Part shown: one piece after another, positions 41,271 through 49,280 of the stretch
How positions within the stretch are numbered: position 1 is the stretch's first letter
How the letters are laid out: each line of letters opens with the position of its first letter
Origin: Aradus depressus
Taxonomy: Eukaryota > Arthropoda > Insecta > Hemiptera > Aradidae
Assembly: GCA_963662175.1 (NCBI GenBank)
Contig: OY759218.1
Span: forward strand, 15,590,480 to 15,654,479
Length of the DNA stretch: 64,000 nucleotides
Direction of reading: 5' to 3'
Notes under the pieces: model-generated
Told to the model about the DNA's origin: nothing
Databases searched by the model: none
What the model saw: the letters and a program-made list of their open reading frames with translations, nothing else
Translations under genes and position numbers: made by a program

Positions 41271-42068
41271 TTGTTTTTTGTGGGTAGCTCGGAGATCAAA
41301 ATTAATAACAAGAAATTCGAATTTAGCATTCACAGAAAACCGACTACAACAGACACGGTAATACACCCATCTTCTAACTGTCCTTCCAGTTACAAATACG
41401 CGGCCTTTTATTCCATGTTCCACAGAGCCTACTCAATTCCAATGACCCAACAATCAAAAGATAAAGAACTTAAGATTATTAAGGAAATAGCCAAAAACAA
41501 TAGCTACCCACAAAAAACAATAAATAAAATTGAAAAGAAGGTCAAAAATCATAATTTTAGGAACAAACTGACCAAATTAGAAACAAAAAATAAAGTTTAT
41601 AATAAATGGGTCAGCTTAACTTACCACGGAAAAATTTCAGAAAAAATAGGTAAAGAGTTGAAAAAAGAAGGTTTCAATATCGGGTTTAAAACTATCAATC
41701 CCATAAGCCAGTGCCTAGAGAGAGGTAGGGACAAAACAGATATTGAAAATAAAAGCGGTGTTTATAGTCTAGAGTGTGCGACGTGCAGTCAATTATACAT
41801 TGGACAGACAGGACGTCGTTTTAAGGAAAGAATTAAAGAACACACGGCCGAAATAAAGAACCGAGGAAACCGTTCTACATTCGCGACCCACATAATTGAC
41901 AATAGCCACACTTTCGACCCATCTACAGGCATCAAATATCTCCATTATTGCCCAAAAAGCAGGCTACTTAATAGCTTGGAGCAATTAGAGATAAATAAGG
42001 CTAACAAAAGGAACATTTGTATGAATGACCAAATTTATTCCAACTATTCCCCTTTGTTAACACCCTAA
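41271..42068 (+). CDS. Penelope-like element C-terminal GIY-YIG endonuclease fragment
   Basis: An open frame of 265 codons; the element sequence begins near 41288. Residues 15-55 (FSIHRKPTTTDTVIHPSSN, then a YAAFYSMFHRAYSIPM-like stretch) match the region after the reverse transcriptase core of Penelope proteins. A lysine-rich linker follows (residues 60-125). The GIY-YIG nuclease starts near residue 157: GVYSLECATC, with the CxxC pair typical of PLEs, then LYIGQTGRRFKERIKEH with the catalytic arginine region. LLNSLEQLEI near residue 240 probably carries the metal-binding glutamate. In PLEs this nuclease nicks target DNA to prime reverse transcription. The frame is intact to its stop, but the reverse transcriptase is absent, so it is a fragment rather than a working element. 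It is the longest recognisable coding sequence in the window. Confidence 0.88.
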   Translation: MFFVGSSEIKINNKKFEFSIHRKPTTTDTVIHPSSNCPSSYKYAAFYSMFHRAYSIPMTQQSKDKELKIIKEIAKNNSYPQKTINKIEKKVKNHNFRNKLTKLETKNKVYNKWVSLTYHGKISEKIGKELKKEGFNIGFKTINPISQCLERGRDKTDIENKSGVYSLECATCSQLYIGQTGRRFKERIKEHTAEIKNRGNRSTFATHIIDNSHTFDPSTGIKYLHYCPKSRLLNSLEQLEINKANKRNICMNDQIYSNYSPLLTP

Positions 42069-42392
42069 ACCAGTTCTGTTTCCACATATATGTTTGTATT
42101 ATCTGTTATTAATATTTGGTTCCACATATATGTTTCAAGTTATCTAAATCTTAACATTGTTATTAATTTTATTTCTATTTTTTATTATTTACTTGTATTT
42201 GTACTTAATTATTTGTTATTTTTCCCGTATTAGTCTAGTGACATTGTTTTATGTAAATTTAGAACTATGTTTTGTTAAGAAATATTTCATGAGTTAGCTA
42301 ACGGTACAGCCGGGGGACTCCCAAGTTCTAATAGCCCCCTTTGACCTGAGATGTATTTGAAGGGTCGCTCTCTGCAAACTGACTTAGTTCAT

Positions 42393-42436
42393 AACTAGAC
42401 CTGACGATGGTATAAAGCCGAAACCGGTAGTTATAT
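42393..42436 (+). ncRNA. Hammerhead-like motif, PLE-1, right arm
   Basis: CTGACGA at 42401-42407. Stem II is GGT (42409-42411) with GCC (42417-42419), including one G-U pair. GAAA at 42420-42423. Stem III is the self-complementary ACCGGT (42423-42428). A42429 is the predicted cleavage position. Stem I is GAC (42398-42400) with GTT (42430-42432). It lies about 65 bp from the outer end of the insertion. Confidence 0.6.
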
Positions 42437-42682
42437 ATGTATATATATCTTTAGTGGAATAGACAATATTTCAAAAATAAGTTTGTTTTATTTACTCATA
42501 GTTATAACTCGGGCATGAGTCATAATAACTAACTACATTCATTACATCAGTTATTAGTTTTTGTGTTAAGCCCTCCCCTGTTTTGGATTTGGGTATTTGG
42601 ATTATGGGGTTCTGGATACGTTATCTAGATACATTCATTCTCTCGAGAGTTATCGTGTTCACAGACAAGCACACACACATGT

Positions 42683-43222
42683 AAATTCAAAACCCCAGTA
42701 AGGACGATATCTATTAATTTTCAGCGGAGTTGGCCGATCGAAAAGGGGGATCAGAAAAACCGCTCAACTCATAAACCCTACTAACTGCCGATGTAATGAG
42801 TGTATTTGTGGATGCACAGATACCCAACGCGGGAAAAATAATTTGAATTTATTTTTTAAGACAATCAGGTCAAATAGGTTGATTGGTTTTGGAGGGAGAG
42901 CGGAAACGTAATTGTTCTGGGAAAGTACATTGCCCCAGCTATACGAAGTACAGGGGAAGTTATGTAATCGGTTAGAAATTCGATGTTTAGTTTTCACCGG
43001 AATTTCATGTTTTCCGACCCCCTGGTTCCAAAATAAAATAAGTAAAAACAAGTTTAAAAAATGTGAGTCCGAGTGTTTGTGTATGTTTCTGTGCACACGA
43101 TATCTTCCGATAGAATGGATATATCGATACAAAATGTTAAATGTGTTTTCAGAACCCTTATTGATAGGACACCTATTAAATTTCTGAAAAAAGTTTAACA
43201 CAAAAACTCTGATAACTGCCGC
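42683..43222 (-). repeat. Rep1, two minus copies in series
   Basis: The first runs 42683-42930 (TAAATTCAAAACCCCAGTAA to GGGAAAGTACATTGCC). The second begins directly with the arm CAGCTATACGAAGTACAGGG at 42936 and ends at CTGCCGCAGTATAATAATAA, where a PLE-3-type end starts. The 145-codon minus frame (42764-43201) is repeat-derived. Confidence 0.75.
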
Positions 43223-43225
43223 AGT

Positions 43226-43640
43226 ATAATAATAATAGTAATAATAAATTTATTTCCGTTAGACCAATACATGGTAATAGGATACGTCAAATGAATTTAT
43301 ACATTAAGATAGCTTATAAATTAGATTTATAACTACTTGAGTCTAATACACCTATGATTAGTAGTAATAACAAAACTATTAAAAAAAGTAAAATGAAATT
43401 AATAAAACCTGAAGAAATAAATACTTAAACATATATGAGTACATAAACAAAATTAATACAAGATACGTTTATAAAAAGTAGAAACATTTTTCAATTTAAT
43501 AAAAATTAAGATATTTATTTTATTTTTCAAAAAAAACTCCGGAAGTATTTTTATCCCAACGATGTTTCGGGACGTTCTTACGTCTCATCATCAGGTCCCA
43601 ATGTGCGAGATATAGAAAAGAAAGAAAACACTGTAACTAT
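43226..43640 (-). mobile_element. PLE-3-type element, best copy
   Basis: (TAA)n, TTTATTTCCGTTAGACCAAT, TGGTAATAGGATACGTCA, AGATAGCTTATAAATTAG and TTGAGTCTAATACACCTATG lead to a hammerhead-like motif at 43553-43605. About 330 bp of 3' sequence separates the motif from the (TTA)n end. No coding sequence is present. Confidence 0.6.
43553..43605 (-). ncRNA. Hammerhead-like motif, PLE-3 type
   Basis: In minus reading: GGGACCTGATGATGAGACGT, then AAGAACGTCCCGAAACATCG. CTGATGA core (43588-43594). Stem II is G-A-GACGT with ACGT-C-CC (one mismatch) and an AAGA loop. GAAA is present. Stem III was probably ACGT, now ACAT. Stem I is GAC with GTT. One probable inactivating change in stem III. Confidence 0.45.
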
Positions 43641-43796
43641 AACAATATATGAAAAATAATATATATATATATTAGATTAATCCATTATAAATGAATGTAT
43701 AAAAAAGTCTAAATACATAAAAAATTATAAATGAATAAATAAAACAATTATAAATGAATAAATAAAACGTACATTGGACTGATCTTTAAGGTGTGG

Positions 43797-45087
43797 AGAA
43801 TCGAGTATTTTGGAAAAAGCGCATCTCAAAGTCAATCGTTTTCACAACTGTCTCAAACCTGTGAAGTACTATTTTTTCAAAGGAATTAAATTTTTCTGCA
43901 AATGTTTTTTTTTTTTTTTTTTTTTTTCTATTGCTCATACTTCCTATATGATATTTTACGAAAAAAAGGGATTTGTGAACAAAAAATAATGGAATAACAA
44001 TTGAAAATGAATATTTTATTTAGACTGATATTAGTGATTTTTTTATATATAAACAATAATGCTTCTGCTTGCTTTATATGGATCTTTGGTTCTTATCATC
44101 CAATGATATTCGAATGGCATCATTTTCAGCATTACAAAGAGGACAGCACGATTATGCCGTTGATTAATAATATTCAACCTAAGACAATTAGGATATGCTT
44201 CCAAAATAGCTAATTCATTGGAGATCGACTGGATGCAAGGAAGGCATACTCTTGTATTTTCTTCAATTTCCATTACTGGAAGATCGTTGTTACCGCGTCT
44301 AAATATTGCGACTTGTCTTTTATCATTATTAGGACCAATCCGAGGTATATTGCGCGCATTACCTAGCCGATTACAAACGTAGCACCGCATTTGTCCTTAT
44401 TCGTTTTGGTGACTAAAAAAATCCTTAATATTCATTCTCAATCGATACTGTATTGCAAAAACTTAAACTACATACTTTAATGAAATCTTTTTTAAGATTG
44501 AAAGATGGCTAACTTATTGTTTTACTGAACTGAATTTGATATAGTTTGAGGTTTTAGTAAACAGTCATGAACAACAAATCGTAAAAATCTACCTTTTTAA
44601 TACTGAATTATTATTGGTGATGTATCAAGAATTAACTTGATGTGTGCTATACGAATACAAATCGACGACTAAAATTGAGTATTTACATCGGCATTAGAAT
44701 CGAAACATTGCATGTTTATTTCAATTCACTCGATAAAATCATATACAATCAATTGCGGTATTCAATATTTAAAGAGTAAATAATGTTAAGCCATAACAGC
44801 AATAATTCTTACAACAATTATTGCAATTGTCACAAATAATTGAGTTGAATATCAATGATGAATTCTTCCGATGGTTATTTTATTTCTTTTTGTCTAAAAA
44901 TCCCTTTTTTTTCGTAAAATATCATATAGGAAGTATGAGCAATAGATAAAAAAAAAAAAAAAAAAAAAAAAAAACCATTTGCAGAAAAATAAAATTCCTT
45001 TGAAAACATAGTACCTACTTCACAGGTTTGAGACAGTTGTGGAAACGGTTGACTTTGAGATGCGCTTTTTCCAAAATACTCGATTCT
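43797..45087. mobile_element. DNA element with ~200-bp TIRs and T/A-rich hairpin
   Basis: AATCGAGTATTTTGGAAAAA at 43799 and its inverse ending at 45085 start arms that continue through TCAAACCTGTGAAGTAC, AAAGGAATTAAATTTTTC, a long T or A run (43907-43926 and 44949-44973) and ATTGCTCATACTTCCTATAT to about 43990 and 44880. Total 1.29 kb. The interior encodes one short minus frame (next entry). A clear TSD was not found; superfamily undetermined. Confidence 0.78.
44043..44390 (-). CDS. Putative CxxC zinc-binding ORF in long-TIR element
   Basis: 115 codons on the minus strand starting MRCYVCNRLGNARNIPRIGP. It has CYVC near the start and VCLPCIQSISNEL around residues 48-60, giving two CxxC pairs that could hold one zinc ion. 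The C-terminal half (KMMPFEYHWMIRTKDPYKAS) is basic with no recognised domain. No catalytic triad is visible. Position inside the TIRs suggests an element-encoded DNA-binding or accessory protein, or the first exon of a deleted transposase. Function is unknown. Confidence 0.4.
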   Translation of the reverse strand: MRCYVCNRLGNARNIPRIGPNNDKRQVAIFRRGNNDLPVMEIEENTRVCLPCIQSISNELAILEAYPNCLRLNIINQRHNRAVLFVMLKMMPFEYHWMIRTKDPYKASRSIIVYI

Positions 45088-45488
45088 TCAAGCTTCGAGT
45101 CTATGGAGACATTTGTTCAGGAGCTCAGTATCCAACACATGGTAACACTTTCAACCAATTTAACCGGGGGCCAATTTACTTAAGAAATGTGCGGGGTACC
45201 GTGGTACCTTCAATTCCACTTTTAGCGACTACATTTACATCAACATCTCCATGATTATAAAGACGATCAATGATTTCTATAAGAAAGAAAAACGAGAACG
45301 TAAAAATGAGTAAATTCTAGATTAAAAAAAAAAAAAGAAACCTGATTCTAAAAAAGCATCTTGTCCTCACCTTTCATTTCTTCTCTTAAAATGCCTTTCT
45401 TTGGCACAACAAAATTGGGATTGTTTTTCTCTTTGCTGCCGTCTCTGAAATTTAGATAAAATCCCTATTTGCCTTCTTTTAATTGTAG
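45088..45488 (-). other. Possible 3'-terminal exon on the minus strand
   Basis: In minus reading a pyrimidine tract and acceptor-like TTTTTCTTTCTTATAG (45277-45292) precedes an open stretch encoding IIDRLYNHGDVDVNVVAKSG and then IEGTTVPRTFLK, with TAA near 45181. No family was recognised, and there is no poly(A) signal that I can support. It could equally be a chance frame. The rest of the interval, including the plus frame 45039-45254, has no recognised feature. Confidence 0.25.
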
Positions 45489-45930
45489 GAATATTGAGGG
45501 TCAGTCAAAGATGGAAGAAAACACTATTCAAACGCCAACGTTTCGATATATTTTATATCATCATCATCAGGGCCTACAAACATGGGGGGGAATCAAGATT
45601 AGAATCACAATTAAACAAAATTAGTGTTGATAAACATTACGGAAAGTTAAAATAGACATAGTAACAAGTTAAAAATTGAACCTGACTTACTATGGATACA
45701 TTAATCAACATTAAAATTAAATATAGATACAATGTTAACCATAAACATGAACGTACACTAATACAAATTAAAATAAATATGAATACATCACTAAACATAA
45801 ACATTGATAATCATGGAATGGAAAAAAATAGTTGGAACATAATAAAGAGTAAAAATTAAACTGACTTACTATGAATAAGCAGGGTTGGGGAGAAGGCATG
45901 TCTTCTTTTAATATTATACCTTCTTGTTAA
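45489..45930 (-). mobile_element. PLE-2 end, single copy
   Basis: ATATTGAGGGTCAGTCAAAG and the hammerhead-like motif at 45535-45576 match the PLE-2 arms at 15301-15793. ACTTACTATGAATAAGCAGG and GGGGAGAAGGCATG at about 45866-45901 match its interior in inverse. No second facing arm is present. Confidence 0.65.
45535..45576 (-). ncRNA. Hammerhead-like motif, PLE-2, single
   Basis: In minus reading: GGCCCTGATGATGATGATATA, then AAATATATCGAAACGTTGGC. The core, GAAA, self-complementary ACGT and stem I GCC/GGC are intact. A TGA triplet is duplicated next to the core, which lengthens the linker before stem II. Confidence 0.45.
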
Positions 45931-46061
45931 TCCCTTAAAATACATGTACACTTTTTTTAAAGATATTGATAATTAAAAAAATTAATAAAAACTTAATATA
46001 AAATAAATCCCGGGATTGCAAAATGTGAAAAAATTCCGGGATCCCGGGATTGCAATCATTA

Positions 46062-46316
46062 CTATCGACACAAAATTTAGTTAGTATATTCAGAAGCCAC
46101 TAAGTATGAAGCCACCTAAGTCAAATATTGAGTTTTTGCCTAAACGGTCGATTTGCTTTGGAGGGAGAGCAAAAACGCGATTGATTGGTTTGTGCTGGGG
46201 AAGTACATAGCCGGTGAATAACCAACGATTTTTTTTTTTCATTTTTGGAAGCCGGGATTCCGGTGAATTACTAATGGATTAAATAACTTCCCCTATACTT
46301 CATTATTGCTGGTGAA
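46062..46316 (-). repeat. Rep1, distal end and arm
   Basis: CTATCGACACAAAATTTAGT to GTGCTGGGGAAGTACATAGC, then GATTTTTTTTTTTC and an arm ending TTGCTGGTGAAGTTATAA. Just upstream (46005-46055) AATCCCGGGATTGCAA is duplicated. The following 46317-46600 is unassigned. Confidence 0.7.
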
Positions 46317-46730
46317 GTTATAAGTTAGATAACGAAATGTTTTTCTTTAGACTTTGTGGGGATAGTATTGATTTTAATTTATTAATTGGAACCATTTCTT
46401 TATTAAATTCTTCGTTTATTGAAAACAATCATCAGAATCCGGCTCAATCCAAACGATTGTATTAACTTGGAAGACTCAGGTTTGAGATAATCAAAAAACT
46501 TTGTTGATAAACCTCCAGAAACCAGTCTTTGCCTGGAAAATTTTTTGAATTTGTTGATTGAATTCGTGACAATGAAGAGGGCTGCTCTTAAGTTACCGCT
46601 TCTCCTCTAAACCACCATTTCTCCATGACCGATTTGACTGAAGATCAACACATCATATGTGTTAGTAAGATTTGGAACGAGATTTCTCATAGAAATAAAA
46701 AACGTTGCCTTCCCACTGTTTTATTTTTGA

Positions 46731-46770
46731 CCAGAATTGGTTTTCAACGCAACAGCGTCATCATCAGTGG
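46731..46770 (-). ncRNA. Hammerhead-like motif, PLE-4, left arm
   Basis: In minus reading: CCACTGATGATGACGCTGTT, then GCGTTGAAAACCAATTCTGG. The core and stem II match the facing copy; stem III (AACCAATT) has drifted from a palindrome. Confidence 0.5.
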
Positions 46771-46846
46771 TACATCCTACCCACACAGCGTAGCGGTTGA
46801 AAGAGAACTGTTTTCTTTTAACCGAAACGCAGTGTAGGTGGGATCT

Positions 46847-46888
46847 ACCACTGATGATGACGCTGTTGCGTTGAAAACTGGTTCTGCT
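46847..46888 (+). ncRNA. Hammerhead-like motif, PLE-4, right arm
   Basis: CTGATGA at 46851-46857. Stem II is GACGC (46859-46863) with GCGTT (46868-46872) and a TGTT loop. GAAA at 46873-46876. Stem III is AACTGGTT, likely from AACCGGTT. C46884 is the predicted cleavage position. Stem I is CA with TG only, so activity is doubtful. Confidence 0.5.
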
Positions 46889-46997
46889 CAAAAATAAAAC
46901 AGTGGGAAGACTTCTTTTATTTCTATGACCAACATATGTATATCTACCGTATGGAGTTCTGGAACCATTTATAAATCCTCGTATCGATGTATTCAAT

Positions 46998-47243
46998 ACC
47001 CTCTAAAGCCTACTAGCAGAGCGTTCTTTCGTCTCTCTGGTGGACACGAGCCTCTGGTTTATTTACCTATGATAGGGATCTTTAACGAGTATCTGACATC
47101 ATACGGGCTTGGGATAGCTTAAAGTCCCATGTGAATAACGTCGTCTTCCAGATAAAAACCCTAAGGGCCTCAGCCGGCTTTTGAACCCGCGATTTTGAGC
47201 TATTAGACAAGCACTCACTATCTTTGAGCTACTGGCGCCCTAG
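46998..47243 (-). repeat. SINE-1, diverged
   Basis: AGCCTACTAGCAGAGCGTTC to GAGCTACTGGCGCCC. Box B is recognisable as TTTTGAACCCGCG in inverse. Confidence 0.75.
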
Positions 47244-47568
47244 GCTTTGCAGTCAACTCCTCTATAAACGTCTCTCTCCCTTTGACCGATTTGGCTGAAA
47301 GTCAACACAAATCTGACGTATGTAGTTCTAGAACCACCATAAATCCTCATGACGATGTATTCAATCCATGGAGAGTTATTGGGGGGTTTTGAAGTTAAGC
47401 CCCTGTAAACCTTCCCTCTCCTTTGGCCGATTTGGAAGGAGATCAATAGGTGTCTTAGACATGGACCTGTTATGTTTTCCTGTCAGAAAACCTGCTTCGC
47501 TTACCGGCAAGCTAAATAACATATGAGTTGAGATCTGAAAAATTGAAGAAAAAAAGTACTAAAAAGCT

Positions 47569-47620
47569 GTCGGTGAATCACCGGCTATGTACTTCCCCAG
47601 CATTAATTAATCAATTATGA
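47569..47620 (+). repeat. Rep1, start module only
   Basis: GTCGGTGAATCACCGGCTAT to ATTAATTAATCAATT. The rest is missing; 47621-47837 is unassigned. Confidence 0.7.
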
Positions 47621-47837
47621 TTGATTAAATAAAATTATAAGAATGGGTGTATTTCTGGTTCTATTTTTTCGTTGCAGTTCTTTTTTCTCCTACTTTATTT
47701 TAAAACTTACCTTTTCTATATAAACGTTTCCGTCTGCAAACCTGTGTCTATAAAATTTAAAATAACATTGATCTAAATATTAATCTTATTTAATAATAAT
47801 AATTGATTACATTTAGACTAAACAACCTGTGTTTTGG

Positions 47838-48046
47838 GAGCCATGGTGGCCGTGCGGGCTAGAGCGTAGGGCTTTGGTCGCATGGTCTAACCATGGTTTG
47901 CGGGTTCGAATCCCGTCCGGGAGTTAGTTTTATTTCGTAGATAGAACTCCCTCCCGGGGCCAAGGATGTCATAAATAACTAGATAACACAGTGTCATGGC
48001 TAATATGCATCGTACATAAGGCCAAAAAAAATAAAAAAAAAAAGAA
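47838..48046 (+). repeat. SINE-2, class II tRNA-derived (Leu/Ser type)
   Basis: GGAGCCATGGTGGCCGTGCG with GGCTAGAGCG (box A) and GCGGGTTCGAATCCCGTCC (box B) are about 60 bp apart, with a variable-arm-like stretch between, as in tRNA-Leu or tRNA-Ser. A tRNA-unrelated body (TTCGTAGATAGAACTCCCTC onward) leads to an A-rich tail at 48025-48046. It is not a functional tRNA: the acceptor ends do not pair and the body is fused directly. Confidence 0.78.
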
Positions 48047-48054
48047 GTGTTTTG

Positions 48055-49280
48055 GTCGTTGATTGATTTTGACCGTTTGGGTTAAAACTCAATACAGTAG
48101 AATCCCGATAATTCGTATGGATAAGGGACTGCAGGTTTGGTACCAATTATCGGGAGTACAAAATAAAAAAAAAATTAAAAAACGCATTAATGCAAATATG
48201 TATGTATTAAGAAGTATGTACAATGTGGTAAGAATAAAAACTATGCAATAAACACTGTTTTATACTAAACTATACAATAAACAATACTTGCAATAAAAAA
48301 TATGTACATACTTATGTTCTAGATTAAATAAACACCAATCAAACATTGGTTCGAAAAAATGTTGGACAAGATCAATAAAATTGCTAAAACTTCCCCCCTC
48401 TCCACTCCTCATTTCCTTTCTGTGAAAAGAGTTCGAATTACATGAGATAATATGAGATTTCATAGAAAACTTGTCTCTCTCACTCGCTCTCCCCTTTGGT
48501 TCTGTAGGAATCATGTGATTTCCTAGAAAACATTTATCTCGCACTCATTCTGCTCTCTCGTCTCTCACTGTCCTCTCACCCCCTCTTGAAAACAGTACGA
48601 ATTAACGAGGGTTTTAAGCTGGAAATACGAATTATAAGACGTTTTAAGTGACCACGAGCATAAAAATAATACGAATTACCGAGGGGTCCGAAATGCATTG
48701 TTTTTATGCCACTTATCGGGATTTTCTCTGGGGACCGGCAAATTTGTACGAATTAGCCGGAAATACGAATAATCGGGATACGAAATATCAGGATTCCACT
48801 GTATTTTATTTACATAGTGGCTTCTGAATCCTCATACTAAATTTTGTGTCGATATTTTCATTACAACAGCAGTTATTACGATATTTGAGTCGAGCCCCCT
48901 CTTTGATCCACCTCTTACCTTCAACCGATTATACGGAAAATTAATAAGTGCCATCCTTATGGTGTATTGAATTAGTAATATAAAATTTCGTATCGATAAA
49001 TTCGTTACATCGGCAGTTATTGTGATTTCTGTATTGAGCCGCCTCCACTTAGGCTGGTTTAATATTAATGGGTCGATTTCCAGAGGGTTCTATACACATA
49101 AAATTTCGCGTCGATACACTCATTCTATCGGGAGATATTGTGTTCAGAGGCGCCCAGAACTTTTTTTTTCGTTTTTGGAATGAGGAGGTCGGAAAATATG
49201 AAATTTTGTGGAAATTCCGTATCGAATTTCTGACCGATTACATAACTTCTCTATACTTTGTATAGCTGAGGAAGTAAAAG
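48055..49280 (+). repeat. Rep1, plus copy hosting a Tigger MITE
   Basis: TGACCGTTTGGGTTAAAACT is interrupted at 48093. It resumes at 48802 and continues through two monomers to a complete arm ending TATAGCTGAGGAAGTAAAAG. Confidence 0.82.
48095..48801. mobile_element. Tigger/pogo-like MITE with TA TSD
   Basis: The left end CAGTAGAATCCCGATAATTC and the right end in inverse CAGTGGAATCCTGATATTTC match over about 24 bp and are flanked by TA on both sides (48093-48094, 48802-48803). Subterminal ATACGAATTA words recur. 707 bp with no transposase. Deleting it with one TA restores the Rep1 sequence AAACTCAATATTTTATTTAC. Confidence 0.9.

Larger units (their letters stand above)
40263..42494. mobile_element. 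PLE-1, palindromic Penelope-like insertion, 15-bp TSD
   Basis: The direct repeat CTCATAGTTATAACT at 40248-40262 and 42495-42509 defines a 2232-bp insertion. It consists of two inverted PLE copies, about 40263-41287 (minus) and 41288-42494 (plus), both with their 3' ends outward. Each carries GIY-YIG endonuclease coding sequence, a 3' untranslated region of about 330 bp and a hammerhead-like motif close to the outer end. The arms differ by a 10-base deletion near 41160 and a few substitutions. Both copies are 5'-truncated, so no reverse transcriptase core remains. The left arm extends about 45 bp further (TTCTAAGTTGAGAAACGCG). Confidence 0.9.
39976..42533 (+). repeat. SINE-1, split by PLE-1
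   Basis: The 5' part is at 39976-40262 (AGGGCGCGGGTAGCTCAATG onward) and the 3' part at 42510-42533 (CGGGCATGAGTCATAATAAC). The SINE's own TSD is TACATWCATTACAT at 39962-39975 and 42534-42547, with one mismatch. Confidence 0.88.
39051..42682 (+). repeat. Rep1, plus copy hosting an hAT-like MITE and a SINE/PLE stack
   Basis: Pieces at 39051-39180, 39825-39975 and 42548-42682 join into one plus copy. The first gap is the hAT-like MITE and the second is SINE-1, itself split by PLE-1. Target duplications support the order of insertion. The copy meets minus Rep1 at 42683. Confidence 0.82.
46690..46925. mobile_element. PLE-4 palindromic end insertion
   Basis: The arms CATAGAAATAAAAAACGTTG, CCCACTGTTTTATTTTTGA, CCAGAATTGGTTTTCAACGC and CATCATCAGTGG are repeated in inverse at 46846-46925. 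The centre (46772-46845) holds another weak hairpin. Layout matches PLE-1 and PLE-2 ends: hammerhead-like motifs face each other and there is no coding sequence. Confidence 0.72.
46605..47460 (+). repeat. Rep1, old plus copy hosting PLE-4 and SINE-1
   Basis: Diverged plus pieces (GACCGATTTGACTGAAGATC, ATGGAGTTCTGGAACCAT, GACCGATTTGGCTGAAAGTC, TTTGGCCGATTTGGAAGGAG) surround a PLE-4 palindrome (46690-46925) and a diverged SINE-1 (46998-47243). ACATCAGTATGT-type order suggests a local duplication of part of the copy. Confidence 0.5.

Noticed and set aside
42764..43201. 145-codon minus open frame
   Set aside because: It is composed of two joined Rep1 copies; the peptide (for example GVGKHEIPVK) recurs wherever the Rep1 arm is read in that frame.
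47838..47925. Functional tRNA-Leu or tRNA-Ser gene
   Set aside because: Boxes A and B are good, but the acceptor ends do not pair and an unrelated body with an A tail follows, as in a tRNA-derived SINE.
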